Shown: one piece after another, positions 9,264 to 18,232 of the stretch
How positions within the stretch are numbered: the first letter of the stretch is position 1
How the letters are laid out: each line of letters begins with the position of its first letter
Assembly: GCF_947498005.1 (NCBI RefSeq)
Contig: NZ_CANMIW010000007.1
Span: 1 to 64,000 of the forward strand
DNA: 64,000 nucleotides
Origin: an uncultured Winogradskyella sp.
GTDB taxonomy: Bacteria; Bacteroidota; Bacteroidia; Flavobacteriales; Flavobacteriaceae
Reading direction: 5' to 3'
Made by a program: the position numbers and the translations under genes
Notes under the pieces: model-generated
The model's input: the letters and a program-made list of their open reading frames with translations, nothing else
Told to the model about the DNA's origin: nothing
The model's database searches: none

Positions 9264-9299
9264 AAGAAAAGGCAAAAGCTTTCGCTTTTGCCTTTTCTT
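9264..9299 (-). terminator. GAAA-tetraloop terminator after the T9SS cargo gene
   Basis: A perfect inverted repeat (9264-9279 with 9284-9299) around a GAAA tetraloop on the minus strand, followed by T-rich sequence. Its core AAAAGGCAAAAG is shared with the hairpins at 12073-12096 and 12820-12843. Confidence 0.85.
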
Positions 9300-9317
9300 A
9301 TAGCTATTAATTAAGGG

Positions 9318-11918
9318 TTATTTTATGATAAGTTTTATTGGTGTAAAATTGTATTGATTACTAACAATTTTACAGAAGTAAAGACCAGAGCTCAAGTTTT
9401 CTCTGTTAATTTCTATGCTATTACTTCCTGGTATTGTTGTATATATTGTGCTATATACTTGCTTGCCTAGTTGGTTGTACATTTCAAAACGTACAGTTTC
9501 ACTTTGATTTACTGAGAAGTTAATTGTAGCTTTTGAACTCATAGGATTAGGAAAAACAGTTAAGGTTTCTAAATCCTTAGTATAATCATTAATAGATAAT
9601 GACGATGGCGCTGTAAATCTTAGATCGTTAATATTTAACGATTTTGAAGTCATTGTTCCATTTTCTGCTACCATAGTAAATACTATAGTCACTACATCAT
9701 TTAATTCAGCAGTATCAAAAGAATTATTTTCTAAGTCTTCTATTTGTATAGTAAAATCTTGTATTTCGTTTGTTAAAGCCACATTAGTTTTAAACTGTTC
9801 TGCCCAGTTTTCTATACTTTCTTTTACAAAAGTAATTTCTAAATTACCTGTTCCTTGTGCGCTAAATTGAAAACTTGCGAAATCTGATACATCTACAGCT
9901 TGAAATCTAGGCGTTAAAGCTCTATAAGCTGCAACGTAAGAATCTGTAGTTGCATTTAAAGTTACATTTCTTTCTATCGGAAAATCTTCTTCTGCAAACG
10001 TATTTGTGTTTGTAGACACTTCGTAAAGACTTACATTAGTACCAGATTGAGAATCATCAACTCCCCAAGGACCATCAGACATAAATAAGTCATCTGGTGT
10101 TGCAACACCATCACCAATTCTAAATCCTATATCAAATAAATTACCTGTTTCTACTCTAAGATTTGTAATGTAATTTCCGTTTAAGTTAATTGTAGAATTA
10201 AGATTTTGAAATGCTTCCGTTTCTGTTGTTCTATAACCTGCATCTAGCGTAATACTTTGTGTACCATTAGTATTTACAATCTGTAAATCTAATCCACCAT
10301 CTGAGTAACCTCCACTTTTTACAAATACTGTTGGTGGTGTAGAAAGTTCATAAGATGAAATTGGCTTTTCTACTTCTAATAAGTTTAACAGTTCTTGTCC
10401 TAACAAATACAAATCATCAATAGAATTAGACCATATTTGAAAGTTATAAAACGTTACGTTAGCTTCATACTGATCTAAATTCCAGTGGCTTTCTATCGCA
10501 AAATTAGCATCACTGTTTACCACTTTCGCAGATAAACTTAAGACAAACTCAAAAGTTCCATCTTCGTTCTTTATAATAGATTTTATAAATTGTTGTTCGT
10601 TAATATCCATTGTAGAAACATTAACTAACTCTCCACCCAATAGACGATCACAGATATATTTAGTATGCTCGTAAACACCATTTTCCGTTTTTAATGCTAA
10701 TACAGAAGCAATAGGACTATTGTCTTTTATGTAATCTATTGCATAAATTTCTGTTGCATTGGTAATGCCTATTAAGTCTGAAGGTGAAGCCTCAACCGCT
10801 TCATCTTCATTAATAGTAGTTAATGGTATAAAATCTTCTAATGTAAAGTTTGAATTCGCATTTTTAGTTGCATAGCTAGGTCTTTTTACCGCTCTTGGTG
10901 CTGTTGTAGGATCAAACTTATAACCAGTTTTTGCTCTCTTAAAATTACGTGCGTTAATTTGCTCTGCTAACCTGTTATTACTTTCTAAACCTCCATTATT
11001 AGAACTTGATGTTGGTGCTGCAATTACTTCACAAGACCCAAAACCAGAACAAGAAGGATCTTCACAATCTATAAGTCCATCACCATCATCATCAATTCCA
11101 TTATCACAAATTTCTTGTAATACTGGTGCTGTTGGGCAACGTGCACCGTCATTACTTGCGCTCGATGGTCCAAAAGCAAATAAGTTAGATTCAATATCTG
11201 CTACTGTGTGTATAGTTTGTACTGCTTGAATCACATATATAGTACCTGTTTGGTTTGCAGAAATGTAAAAACGACCTTCATTATCAAAATAAACGGCTCC
11301 ATAGGTGTAGCTTAAACCCGATAAAATTGGCACTTCTCCTAGGGCAGATACTTGTCCGTTTGTAGGATTAATACGGTATAAAATATTTGAACTCTTAGCT
11401 ACTGCATATATCTGACCATCTACTGCATTAAATGCCCAATCATGAATACTTATATTTTGAGACAAAGTCCCAGTCGCCTCGAATTGTGTATAATTTTCAG
11501 ACTCTGGATTTAGGTTTATTTTATAAAAAGTTGTTCCTCCACCTTTTAAATAATAAATACCATCTGCACTGACATCACCCACATAACGACCACTATCTGG
11601 TAACTCATCTATATAGTAAGTGGTGGTTGTAAAATCTGTTCCTATTTTTACAATAGATTTTGCTGGTGTACTTAAAGAGCCCCAAATAAAACCATCTGCA
11701 GGATTATATGCTGTGGCATTAATACTACCTGGCGTTACATCAGCCGCTACTTGGTAAGAATTTCCTGAGGCTAAATCAATAGCATACACATCGTTGTACT
11801 GAAATAAGTAGGCATTATAATCGCAATTAAAAGGATTATTCTGAGCTTGAGCTCCAATACTCATTATTGTAAAAACAATAATTATGAATTGATTTTTGTT
11901 TTGGGTAAAGTAATTCAT
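9318..11918 (-). CDS. T9SS-secreted surface protein with C-terminal sorting domain
   Basis: An 866-residue secreted protein. Residues 1-26 are a signal peptide (ends GAQAQ). Residues about 33-250 contain repeated kelch/propeller-like segments such as AYNPADGFIWGSL and FNAVDGQIYAVAKS, resembling the DUF6923 family. A short acidic motif NGIDDDGDGLIDCEDPSC follows at about 272-290. The middle is low-motif and Asn/Thr-rich. The last about 75 residues are a type A T9SS sorting domain: VFPNPMSSKATINFSV, then GLYFCKIVSN and a basic end. The protein is therefore exported through the type IX machinery and is probably surface-attached. Its promoter (11944-12034) has the shared regulon boxes with the distal box one extra repeat away. 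The exact function is unknown. Confidence 0.85.
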   Translation of the reverse strand: MNYFTQNKNQFIIIVFTIMSIGAQAQNNPFNCDYNAYLFQYNDVYAIDLASGNSYQVAADVTPGSINATAYNPADGFIWGSLSTPAKSIVKIGTDFTTTTYYIDELPDSGRYVGDVSADGIYYLKGGGTTFYKINLNPESENYTQFEATGTLSQNISIHDWAFNAVDGQIYAVAKSSNILYRINPTNGQVSALGEVPILSGLSYTYGAVYFDNEGRFYISANQTGTIYVIQAVQTIHTVADIESNLFAFGPSSASNDGARCPTAPVLQEICDNGIDDDGDGLIDCEDPSCSGFGSCEVIAAPTSSSNNGGLESNNRLAEQINARNFKRAKTGYKFDPTTAPRAVKRPSYATKNANSNFTLEDFIPLTTINEDEAVEASPSDLIGITNATEIYAIDYIKDNSPIASVLALKTENGVYEHTKYICDRLLGGELVNVSTMDINEQQFIKSIIKNEDGTFEFVLSLSAKVVNSDANFAIESHWNLDQYEANVTFYNFQIWSNSIDDLYLLGQELLNLLEVEKPISSYELSTPPTVFVKSGGYSDGGLDLQIVNTNGTQSITLDAGYRTTETEAFQNLNSTINLNGNYITNLRVETGNLFDIGFRIGDGVATPDDLFMSDGPWGVDDSQSGTNVSLYEVSTNTNTFAEEDFPIERNVTLNATTDSYVAAYRALTPRFQAVDVSDFASFQFSAQGTGNLEITFVKESIENWAEQFKTNVALTNEIQDFTIQIEDLENNSFDTAELNDVVTIVFTMVAENGTMTSKSLNINDLRFTAPSSLSINDYTKDLETLTVFPNPMSSKATINFSVNQSETVRFEMYNQLGKQVYSTIYTTIPGSNSIEINRENLSSGLYFCKIVSNQYNFTPIKLIIK

Positions 11919-11943
11919 GTTTATTTTAAATTTAATTTCGAAA

Positions 11944-12034
11944 CAAATATATCTGAATATCAGACTGTAAGCTGATATTTTCGGTTAAATATGCAAAAAA
12001 CACCCTTGATTAACGGCTAAGTATCGACGAATGC
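11944..12034 (-). promoter_or_regulatory. Regulon promoter B, upstream of the T9SS cargo gene
   Basis: Leftward: distal box GCATTCGTCGATACT (complement ends at 12034), proximal box AACCGAAAAT (complement of CGAAA at 11979-11983), exactly 27 bp, then a perfect -7 TATATTTG (11944-11951). The distal box is 47 bp from the proximal one instead of about 25, meaning one extra 21-22 bp step, as in the outermost boxes of promoters D and E. Confidence 0.72.
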
Positions 12035-12072
12035 TATTAATATGTAAGATTTTTATTTTAACGTAAAAAAAA

Positions 12073-12096
12073 AGGCAAAAGATTTCTCTTTTGCCT
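12073..12096 (-). terminator. GAAA-tetraloop terminator after the CAP gene
   Basis: Stem AGGCAAAAGA / TCTTTTGCCT with loop GAAA on the minus strand, followed by a run of nine T. It lies downstream of the CAP lipoprotein gene and is nearly identical to the hairpin at 12820-12843. Confidence 0.9.
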
Positions 12097-12180
12097 CACA
12101 CTATAGATGATAATTAAGGGTTAGGAAGTAATCAATTTTAGGGATAAAATTTAATGATTACTACGATTATTAATAGTTCT

Positions 12181-12678
12181 CTACAGTTTAACAAAAATGT
12201 TTGTAAAATAATATTTGCCATTTTCATCATGAGTTGATGAAATTCCAATATTTGTAACATTTGGATTTTCTATATTTTGTCTGTGACCATCGCTATCTAA
12301 CCAAGCATCTACAACAGATTGTGCATTGTAAAAGCCGAACCCTACATTTTCTAACACCTTTTTTGCGTCAACAGCATCAATCAGGTTCTGAGATCTTAAA
12401 AAGAAAAAGTCATGACTAACAGTGCCTTCATCTATCATATAGTAATTATGAGAAATAGCTTCTTTTGATGCCTCATTTAAAAGCTCTAATGGCTGTAGGT
12501 TTAACATAGCTCTATGAATATTTATAAATTCTAAAATTTCATAATCTATAGGTTCGTATACTACGTTAAAATTGTCTGAATTATAGGCTTCAGAAATGGA
12601 ATAATCTTCTTCTACTGAACAAGAAAAAAGTAGTAGATTAAATACTAATACAGTAAATGTGAGGGATAAATTTTTCAT
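12181..12678 (-). CDS. CAP-domain (SCP/PR1-like) lipoprotein
   Basis: A 165-residue exported protein. The signal peptide ends in a lipobox LLLFSC, with Cys20 as the lipidated residue. The CAP domain runs from about 48 to 165 and keeps the usual cleft residues: His in TVSHDFF, Glu in LENVGFGF and His in DSDGHRQNI. Bacterial CAP proteins are secreted or anchored, and their biochemical role is mostly unresolved. It is a single-gene unit with the regulon promoter at 12701-12770 and the terminator at 12073-12096. Regulation with polysaccharide genes suggests a surface or matrix role (inference). Confidence 0.88.
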   Translation of the reverse strand: MKNLSLTFTVLVFNLLLFSCSVEEDYSISEAYNSDNFNVVYEPIDYEILEFINIHRAMLNLQPLELLNEASKEAISHNYYMIDEGTVSHDFFFLRSQNLIDAVDAKKVLENVGFGFYNAQSVVDAWLDSDGHRQNIENPNVTNIGISSTHDENGKYYFTNIFVKL

Positions 12679-12700
12679 GATTTTGTTGTTTATTACATGA

Positions 12701-12770
12701 CAAAAATATTGGGAATAACACTCCGTTTTTGGATATTTCGATTAAATCAAACCAAAGTATAGACGAAAGG
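12701..12770 (-). promoter_or_regulatory. Regulon promoter C, upstream of the CAP gene
   Basis: Leftward: distal box CCTTTCGTCTATACT (complement ends 12770), proximal box AATCGAAATA (complement of CGAAA at 12736-12740), exactly 27 bp, then a perfect -7 TATTTTTG (12701-12708) about 22 bp before the start codon. Confidence 0.75.
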
Positions 12771-12811
12771 TAACCATATAAGGTTAAGCAGATTAGCTGT
12801 GTTTTTATAAC

Positions 12812-12884
12812 AAAAAAAAGGGCAAAAGATTTCTCTTTTGCCCATAAGCCTAACCAATAAACCTATATCATTATTATGTAATTA
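12812..12884 (-). ncRNA. Candidate small RNA made from regulon promoter D
   Basis: A perfect -7 box TATCTTTG (12890-12897) preceded by the regulon boxes points leftward, yet only about 45 bases separate the expected start near 12884 from the strong terminator at 12820-12843. The only complete start-to-stop frame inside is two codons. The unit is therefore either a short regulatory RNA of about 70 nt or the emptied shell of a lost gene. Both ends are inferred from motifs only. Confidence 0.45.
12820..12843 (-). terminator. GAAA-tetraloop terminator of the candidate small RNA
   Basis: Stem GGGCAAAAGA / TCTTTTGCCC with loop GAAA on the minus strand, followed by eight T. It also would stop read-through from the LytTR operon, which shows no closer terminator. 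Confidence 0.88.
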
Positions 12885-12889
12885 TAGTA

Positions 12890-12975
12890 CAAAGATAATA
12901 GTACTAATTAGTTGTATTTTTTTATTTCGTTCGATGCCACTTTTGGCTCGACGAAAAGATATTACGTATCGACTA
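12890..12975 (-). promoter_or_regulatory. Regulon promoter D with three phased boxes, no gene behind it
   Basis: Leftward: outer box AGTCGATACG (complement 12965-12974), middle box TTTTCGTCGAGCC (complement about 12946-12958) exactly 21 bp later, proximal box GAACGAAATA (complement of CGAAA at 12925-12929), exactly 27 bp, then -7 TATCTTTG at 12890-12897. The 25- and 21-bp box steps equal those of promoter E. The site lies about 70 bp after the stop of the LytTR gene. Confidence 0.7.
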
Positions 12976-13046
12976 ATGAATTTAAACAATTACAAAATGA
13001 AGTCAAATAGCGTTGCGGAATGTTTGCTTATGTTTTAACCTAAAGA

Positions 13047-13763
13047 TTAGAGCAAGTTAAGACGCTTCATTAACTCTGGTCTATTAGAACGACTTACAGG
13101 AATTACATCTTTCTTAATTAACACACTATTGTCCTCAATATCAATTATCTTATCTACATTAATAATATAAGAACGGTGGATTTTTAAGAATAAATCATTT
13201 GGAAGCTTCTCTTCGATTTTTTTTAATGTAGAGTGAACAGTATAGTTTTTATCCTCTGTTTTCACCTGAATATAATCACCTTTTGCTTCAACTAAATAAA
13301 TACTTGGAATATCTATTTTAATTAATCGTCTATCAATATTTACATACAGATCATTACCAGAGCTCGTTTCTACTTGCCCTGACTGCTTACTTTTAGACTC
13401 AACTGGTTTAGGCTTGATCGCTTCTGCCTTATCAATAGCTTTTTTAAACCGTTCTGGAGAAATCGGTTTCACTAAATAATCTACAATACAATCATAACCA
13501 AAAGCCTGGATAGCAAAATTTGGATCTGATGTCGTAAGAATAATTTTAGGTGGATTTTTAATAGTATCTATGAAATCGAAACCAGTAAAATCTGGCATGT
13601 GTATATCTAGAAATATTAAATCAATTTCATTAGAGTTTAAATATTTTATGGCTTGCATTGCGTTGGGAAAATCCTCTAACACTTTCAAGCTAGGTATATT
13701 TGTACATAATTGGCCAATAATAGCTCTTGCTGTGGCTTCATCATCAATAATAATGCAATTCAT
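13047..13763 (-). CDS. LytTR-family response regulator
   Basis: A 238-residue regulator. The receiver domain spans 1-120 with D7/D8, phospho-acceptor D53 in LIFLDIHMPDFTG and a Lys in VDYLVKPIS. The LytTR DNA-binding domain spans about 137-238, with typical LVEAKGDYIQVKT, LFLKIHRSYIINVDKI and VIPVSRSNRPEL. It is the last gene of the H-NOX/FIST operon, 9 bp after the Hpt gene, and so is its likely transcriptional output. LytTR proteins bind pairs of about 9-bp direct repeats at 21-bp spacing just upstream of the promoter core. That layout is found at the operon's own promoter and at six other promoters nearby. Direct binding is inferred. Confidence 0.92.
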   Translation of the reverse strand: MNCIIIDDEATARAIIGQLCTNIPSLKVLEDFPNAMQAIKYLNSNEIDLIFLDIHMPDFTGFDFIDTIKNPPKIILTTSDPNFAIQAFGYDCIVDYLVKPISPERFKKAIDKAEAIKPKPVESKSKQSGQVETSSGNDLYVNIDRRLIKIDIPSIYLVEAKGDYIQVKTEDKNYTVHSTLKKIEEKLPNDLFLKIHRSYIINVDKIIDIEDNSVLIKKDVIPVSRSNRPELMKRLNLL

Positions 13764-13772
13764 AAAATAACT

Positions 13773-14090
13773 TTATAAGGTCTCTAAAAAATCTGTCATG
13801 GTTTGCAGAATAGATTCAAACTCAATTCTTCCTTCAGTTTTGCCGTCTATGAGACTATTCTCGTAATCTACAGCAACATCATAACTTTTCTCAAGGCCTA
13901 AAATACTAATTTTATGTTTAAGTTTATGAACGTTCTCAGCAGTAAGTTTGTAGTTTTCAGCTTCGAAGTTTTTAAAATATACATTTTTCTCCTCTGGAAA
14001 CTCAAGTTTTATTATGTTAATTAACTTTTGCTCAAAGGCTTTATCTCCTCCGGACATGCTGGTAATATATGAAAGATTAGGCTGTTCCAT
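13773..14090 (-). CDS. Histidine phosphotransfer (Hpt) protein
   Basis: A 105-residue helical protein with the Hpt signature ENVHKLKHKISILGL, in which H55 aligns with the phosphorylated His of the family H-x-L-K pattern. The Gly common after the Lys is replaced by His. It has no catalytic domain and would carry phosphate between receiver domains. It overlaps the upstream kinase gene by 14 bp and precedes the LytTR regulator by 9 bp, so it probably relays phosphate from the kinases to the single-domain and LytTR regulators, and possibly to the REC-GT2 enzyme at 4621 (inference). Confidence 0.8.
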   Translation of the reverse strand: MEQPNLSYITSMSGGDKAFEQKLINIIKLEFPEEKNVYFKNFEAENYKLTAENVHKLKHKISILGLEKSYDVAVDYENSLIDGKTEGRIEFESILQTMTDFLETL

Positions 14091-15141
14091 TAGGCTGTTT
14101 TTTTAATGTGAAATAAAAGGTTGTACCTTGATTAAGTTTTGATGTTAACCAAATTTCTCCTCCGTACAAATCTACTATTTTTTTAACTATAGCTAAGCCT
14201 ATACCTGTGGATTCTCCATTGTTTTCTAACTTCTCAAAAGTTTTAAAGATCTTATCAAAATAGGCCTCGTCAATACCCATTCCATTATCTTCAATTGAAA
14301 ATTCCCAGAAATTATTTTTCTCTTTAAAGGAAATATTAATTTTACCTTCTTCTTTATCATTATAAGCAATAGCGTTACCAATAAGGTTCTGAAACAACTG
14401 TTGTAATCTATACTTATCACCTCTTATTGTAGGCAAATTTGCTTTATTGATACTGATATTTTGAGGTATCCTTAAGATACTTACAACATTATTAACAAGG
14501 TTATTTAAATCTACGTCATATATTTCAATTTGATTTTTACCGATGGTAGAATACTCTAAAATACCATTAATTAAGGCATCCATTTTTTCTACATTAGTCC
14601 TAATAAGGTCTAAAGTTTTTTCTCCATTAGCATCAAAAGCTTCTTTATAATCTTCTTTTAGCCACGCTGTTAATGTATCTATACTTCTAAGAGGCGACTT
14701 TAAGTCGTGAGACACCATGTGCGCGTAATCACTCAATTCTTGATTTTGATAGGCAAGTTCATTTAATAAAGACTCTCGCTGTTTATTCATTTCAATAATC
14801 TCCTTGGTTTGATTATCAATAAAATCAACTAAATCTGTACTTTTTAATTCTACAGCATCTGCCTTGTCTTCTTCATTGAGATTATAAAATTTTAGCGTAT
14901 TAATAACATCTTTTAACTTATCTATTAACTCTTGCTGCTCCTTTGCTTCTTGTTGTAATTTTCTATTGGCAGTATATAATTCATCTGAGCTGATTGCCAT
15001 AGCTCTTTGAATCATTGCAGATTGCTCATCAAAATTATTATAGGAACTATCTACAGCGTCAAGAAATGTTGATAATTCTCCATTTGACTTTAATTCTTCA
15101 CTTAAGTATTTACGCAACTGGCGACTAAGTAATGAATTCAT
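14077..15141 (-). CDS. Soluble sensor histidine kinase, partner of the FIST protein
   Basis: A 354-residue kinase without membrane segments. Residues 1-130 are helical/coiled coil, with a stretch around FLDAVDSSYNNFDEQSAM (26-43) of the kind often found in proteins encoded beside FIST/NosP genes. The HisKA helix carries H145 in HMVSHDLKSPLRS. The HATPase domain follows (NLIGNAIAYND, EDNGMGIDEAYFDKIFKTF, GIGLAIVKKIVDLYGGEIW). There is no sensor domain of its own, so its input must come from a partner. The gene start shares a base with the FIST stop, arguing for translational coupling. In proteobacteria NosP proteins control such adjacent kinases. Confidence 0.87.
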   Translation of the reverse strand: MNSLLSRQLRKYLSEELKSNGELSTFLDAVDSSYNNFDEQSAMIQRAMAISSDELYTANRKLQQEAKEQQELIDKLKDVINTLKFYNLNEEDKADAVELKSTDLVDFIDNQTKEIIEMNKQRESLLNELAYQNQELSDYAHMVSHDLKSPLRSIDTLTAWLKEDYKEAFDANGEKTLDLIRTNVEKMDALINGILEYSTIGKNQIEIYDVDLNNLVNNVVSILRIPQNISINKANLPTIRGDKYRLQQLFQNLIGNAIAYNDKEEGKINISFKEKNNFWEFSIEDNGMGIDEAYFDKIFKTFEKLENNGESTGIGLAIVKKIVDLYGGEIWLTSKLNQGTTFYFTLKKQPNGTA

Positions 15142-16274
15142 TATTCACTGATTAACGTTATGGTCATTGTTTGGTTGTGTAATTGACATGCCATTTCTCC
15201 GTGGAATGGCGCAATCTCTCCATAGGAATAAAAACCACTCACAGCAGTTCCTTCTCCTAAAATTTCTATAACCTCGTCAATCTCTTCTTCTACACGTTGG
15301 TCTAAAACCAATTTTCGACCAATACAACTTACTAACATGGCTAATTCTGGTTTATTTTTCCTAAACTCTAATGCCTGCGTTGCGGCACGTTCTGATGCAT
15401 TAGCAATATTGTCAACGTTTGTCATCATCAATTGAACTTTTGAATTTTGCTTAATATCACCAGCCAATATAACGGCATTTTCTTCTTCATTAATGTTGAG
15501 AATAGACCTTACTATAGATTGCTCTTCATCTTCAGATTTTACATTTAACGGGTATAATAATGCCGCTCCTGGCAAATCTTTAGCTTTATCTCCTAAGTAA
15601 GTTTTGTATAAGTCTAATGCTGGTAAACCGTCTAACTCATAAAGTGTATTGCCTTTAGACTTCGTTACGATTCGCTCAGGTCCAAAAGGTGTCCAACCAC
15701 CATGAATTGAAAAGGTAATTTCTAATGAGTCACCGTAAAAACCAATTGCAACAATTTCTCCTTCCTTTGGATTTTCATTATATGATGCTAGTGTTTTTTC
15801 AAATCGCGTATCATCACCACATAAACCACCCGTAATTAGAAGGTTTCCACTATTTATTGTACTCATGCCTTGTGTAAGTTGACTACCATTTATAAAACTA
15901 CCTTCTGATACTACAAAAACATATTTTAAACCCTCTTCTGGAAACTGTTTTATAAGATCATTTCCTGTTTTGTAACTATCTAAATCCCGATTTAAAACAT
16001 TACTAGTTTTTATAACAAACTGACTCCTTTCAAACTCCATAGCAGTTATAGTTATGCTATTTTCATTTACAGTTCTCGATGAAATTTCCGCACATGCTGA
16101 ACCAAATACAATATGACCATCTGGAAATATCGTTCTAATTTCATCATAAACAGAAGTATCTTCTAAAAGTAATCGATTTCCAAAAACGACAACTAAAGGC
16201 TCCTTTAGTTCTTGATTTTCGCCAATATAAGTCCAATCTTTATTGTTCTGTTTTACAAGCTGTACTATTTTCAT
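15141..16274 (-). CDS. FIST-domain protein, NosP-like candidate nitric-oxide sensor
   Basis: A 377-residue soluble protein with FIST_N (about 28-220) and FIST_C (about 225-360). Typical features are FGSACAEISSR, ITGGLCGDD, HGGWTPFGPERIVT, SCIGRKLVLDQRVEEE and the C-terminal GFYSYGEIAPF with CQLHNQTMTITL. FIST proteins of the NosP type bind haem and nitric oxide and regulate neighbouring kinases; other FIST proteins are proposed to bind small molecules such as amino acids, so the ligand is not certain. The gene lies between two kinase genes (2-bp gap on one side, 1-base overlap on the other) in the operon that also encodes H-NOX, which favours an NO role. Confidence 0.88.
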   Translation of the reverse strand: MKIVQLVKQNNKDWTYIGENQELKEPLVVVFGNRLLLEDTSVYDEIRTIFPDGHIVFGSACAEISSRTVNENSITITAMEFERSQFVIKTSNVLNRDLDSYKTGNDLIKQFPEEGLKYVFVVSEGSFINGSQLTQGMSTINSGNLLITGGLCGDDTRFEKTLASYNENPKEGEIVAIGFYGDSLEITFSIHGGWTPFGPERIVTKSKGNTLYELDGLPALDLYKTYLGDKAKDLPGAALLYPLNVKSEDEEQSIVRSILNINEEENAVILAGDIKQNSKVQLMMTNVDNIANASERAATQALEFRKNKPELAMLVSCIGRKLVLDQRVEEEIDEVIEILGEGTAVSGFYSYGEIAPFHGEMACQLHNQTMTITLISE

Positions 16275-16276
16275 GT

Positions 16277-18232
16277 TTATTTTTTAAGTGTGAAATAAAA
16301 TGTAGTTCCTACATTTACTTGGCTTTCTAACCAGATTTGACCTTCGTGTAAATCAACAATTTTTTTAACTATTGACAGTCCTATTCCTGTAGAATCTTTA
16401 CTTTTATTTAGAGCATGGAAAATTTTAAAAATCTTATCATGAAATTGCTTATCTATACCAATTCCATTATCTTCTATTGAGAATTTGTAGTGGCTTTTTA
16501 AATCTTCTACGTCTATAGTTATTAATCCTTTTTCTTTATCAATAAACTTAACTGCATTGCTTATTAAATTTTGAAACAATTGCTGTAATTTAGTAGGATC
16601 TCCCTGTATTGTAGGTAATGGATTTAATGTATTTATTACTATATGTTCTGGAATGTAAAGAATAGTTGTAAGGTCAGTTAACATTTGATCTAAATTAACA
16701 TCTGCTTTGTCATTACTATCTGTACCAACACTAGAATAATCTAAAACATCTGAAATTAATTGCTCCATCTTCTCTAAAGTCGATTCAATAAGTTCAAAAT
16801 TCTTTAAACTCATCTCATCTAACTTACCTTTATTATCTTCTTTTAGCCAACTAACTAAGGCATCTATACTTCGTAGAGGCGATTTTAAATCGTGTGAAAC
16901 AATATGTGCATATTCTTGTAATTCATTATTACTTCGCTCTAATTTAGATAATAGACTTTCTTTCTGTATTTGCAGGCTTTTTAAATCTGTTATATCTAAA
17001 TAAACACCTATTGATCCAACTATATTACCATTTAAATCATAGTTAGGTGCACCACTAATTAAACAGTATCTAATATCATTTTCTTTTGTTTTTACTTTAA
17101 CTTCGTAAGAATTTGATATCCCTTTTATCCTTTTTTCATTTTCCGCTTTAATTATATCTAAACCGCCTTCAACAGGAAATAACATCTGATCACTTTTACC
17201 TAATAATTCTTCTTCGGAGTAACCAGACATCTCTATAAAACTCTGGTTAACCATTAATATTTCGTCTTCAAGGTTCACTTCAATTAACCCTAAATGCATG
17301 TTGGCAATTATGCTGTAATATTTTTCTTTTTGGATTTCTAGTGATTTTCTATAAGTTCTATTTAAGGTTACATCTTTAAAGGTCCATAAATAGCCCTTAT
17401 TAAAACCACCTTCTTGTATGGGTATATAATTTCGCTCTAAAATTTTACCGTCTAACATTTCTAATTCGTCACCTAGTACAGTTTCTTTAGCTGCATCAAT
17501 AGATCGCATTCTCTCAATGAAGTCCTCGGGATTTTTAAATAAAACTTTGTTCTTCTCTGAGGAATATGTACAATCTAAGCCATACAAATCAGACGGATTT
17601 GATTTAATATTAAAAAGTTCGCAAAATTTATTATTGGTAAGTACTATTTTTCTGTTTTCGTCTTCTAAGACAACACCACTATCAAGGTTTAATATAAGCG
17701 TAGATAACCTATTTTCTGATGCTTTTAACTTTTCTTCTGAAGCTTTTTCGGCTGTAATATCTCTTACTATTCCTTGCGCTGCAATGGGTTTTTGGTGCCT
17801 ATCAAAAATAATACTTCCATTTACATGCACCCATTTTACTTCTTTTGACTTGGTATAAACTCTAGTTTCGTAATCTTTAAAAAAGCCTTTTTCAGTTAGT
17901 TGGGCAAAACAATCTATTGCATATTGAAAATCTTCTTTATAGATGAGGCTCGCGACTTTTATTTCCTCATTATCAATATCATATCCAAATAATTTTGTTG
18001 CGGCTTCATTAAATTTTAAAATATTGCCATTAAAATCCATAACTACGTAAGCATCAATGATATTTTCAAAGACACCTTGTAATTCTGATGATTTTTCATC
18101 TAATAAGTTTTCGAGTTTTTGAGATGTGAAGTAGAGCTCCCTAGATTTTTCTTCAAGGATTCTTTCAGCTGCTTTTCGAGCTTCTTTTTCTCTTTTGAGA
18201 GCACGGTTTAATATCTCAACGCTTTGGTCCAT
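16277..18232 (-). CDS. PAS-domain sensor histidine kinase, partner of H-NOX
   Basis: A 651-residue soluble kinase. Residues 1-52 are a coiled coil beginning MDQSVEILNRALKREKEARK. Three PAS segments follow: about 53-165, 175-290 and 303-420. The HisKA motif HIVSHDLKSPLRS places the phosphorylated residue at H447, and the HATPase domain ends at 651 (FQNLISNAVKFID, EDNGIGIDKQFHDKIF, GIGLSIVKKIVDLHEGQIW). No membrane segment is seen. Its start codon overlaps the H-NOX stop by one base, so it is likely the kinase controlled by H-NOX, as in other bacteria where the two genes are adjacent. Its kinase core closely resembles that of the kinase at 14077, suggesting duplication. Confidence 0.9.
   Translation of the reverse strand: MDQSVEILNRALKREKEARKAAERILEEKSRELYFTSQKLENLLDEKSSELQGVFENIIDAYVVMDFNGNILKFNEAATKLFGYDIDNEEIKVASLIYKEDFQYAIDCFAQLTEKGFFKDYETRVYTKSKEVKWVHVNGSIIFDRHQKPIAAQGIVRDITAEKASEEKLKASENRLSTLILNLDSGVVLEDENRKIVLTNNKFCELFNIKSNPSDLYGLDCTYSSEKNKVLFKNPEDFIERMRSIDAAKETVLGDELEMLDGKILERNYIPIQEGGFNKGYLWTFKDVTLNRTYRKSLEIQKEKYYSIIANMHLGLIEVNLEDEILMVNQSFIEMSGYSEEELLGKSDQMLFPVEGGLDIIKAENEKRIKGISNSYEVKVKTKENDIRYCLISGAPNYDLNGNIVGSIGVYLDITDLKSLQIQKESLLSKLERSNNELQEYAHIVSHDLKSPLRSIDALVSWLKEDNKGKLDEMSLKNFELIESTLEKMEQLISDVLDYSSVGTDSNDKADVNLDQMLTDLTTILYIPEHIVINTLNPLPTIQGDPTKLQQLFQNLISNAVKFIDKEKGLITIDVEDLKSHYKFSIEDNGIGIDKQFHDKIFKIFHALNKSKDSTGIGLSIVKKIVDLHEGQIWLESQVNVGTTFYFTLKK

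Noticed and set aside
12838..13038. 66-codon rightward open frame
   Set aside because: Runs through the terminator and the promoter D boxes, and its composition is not protein-like.
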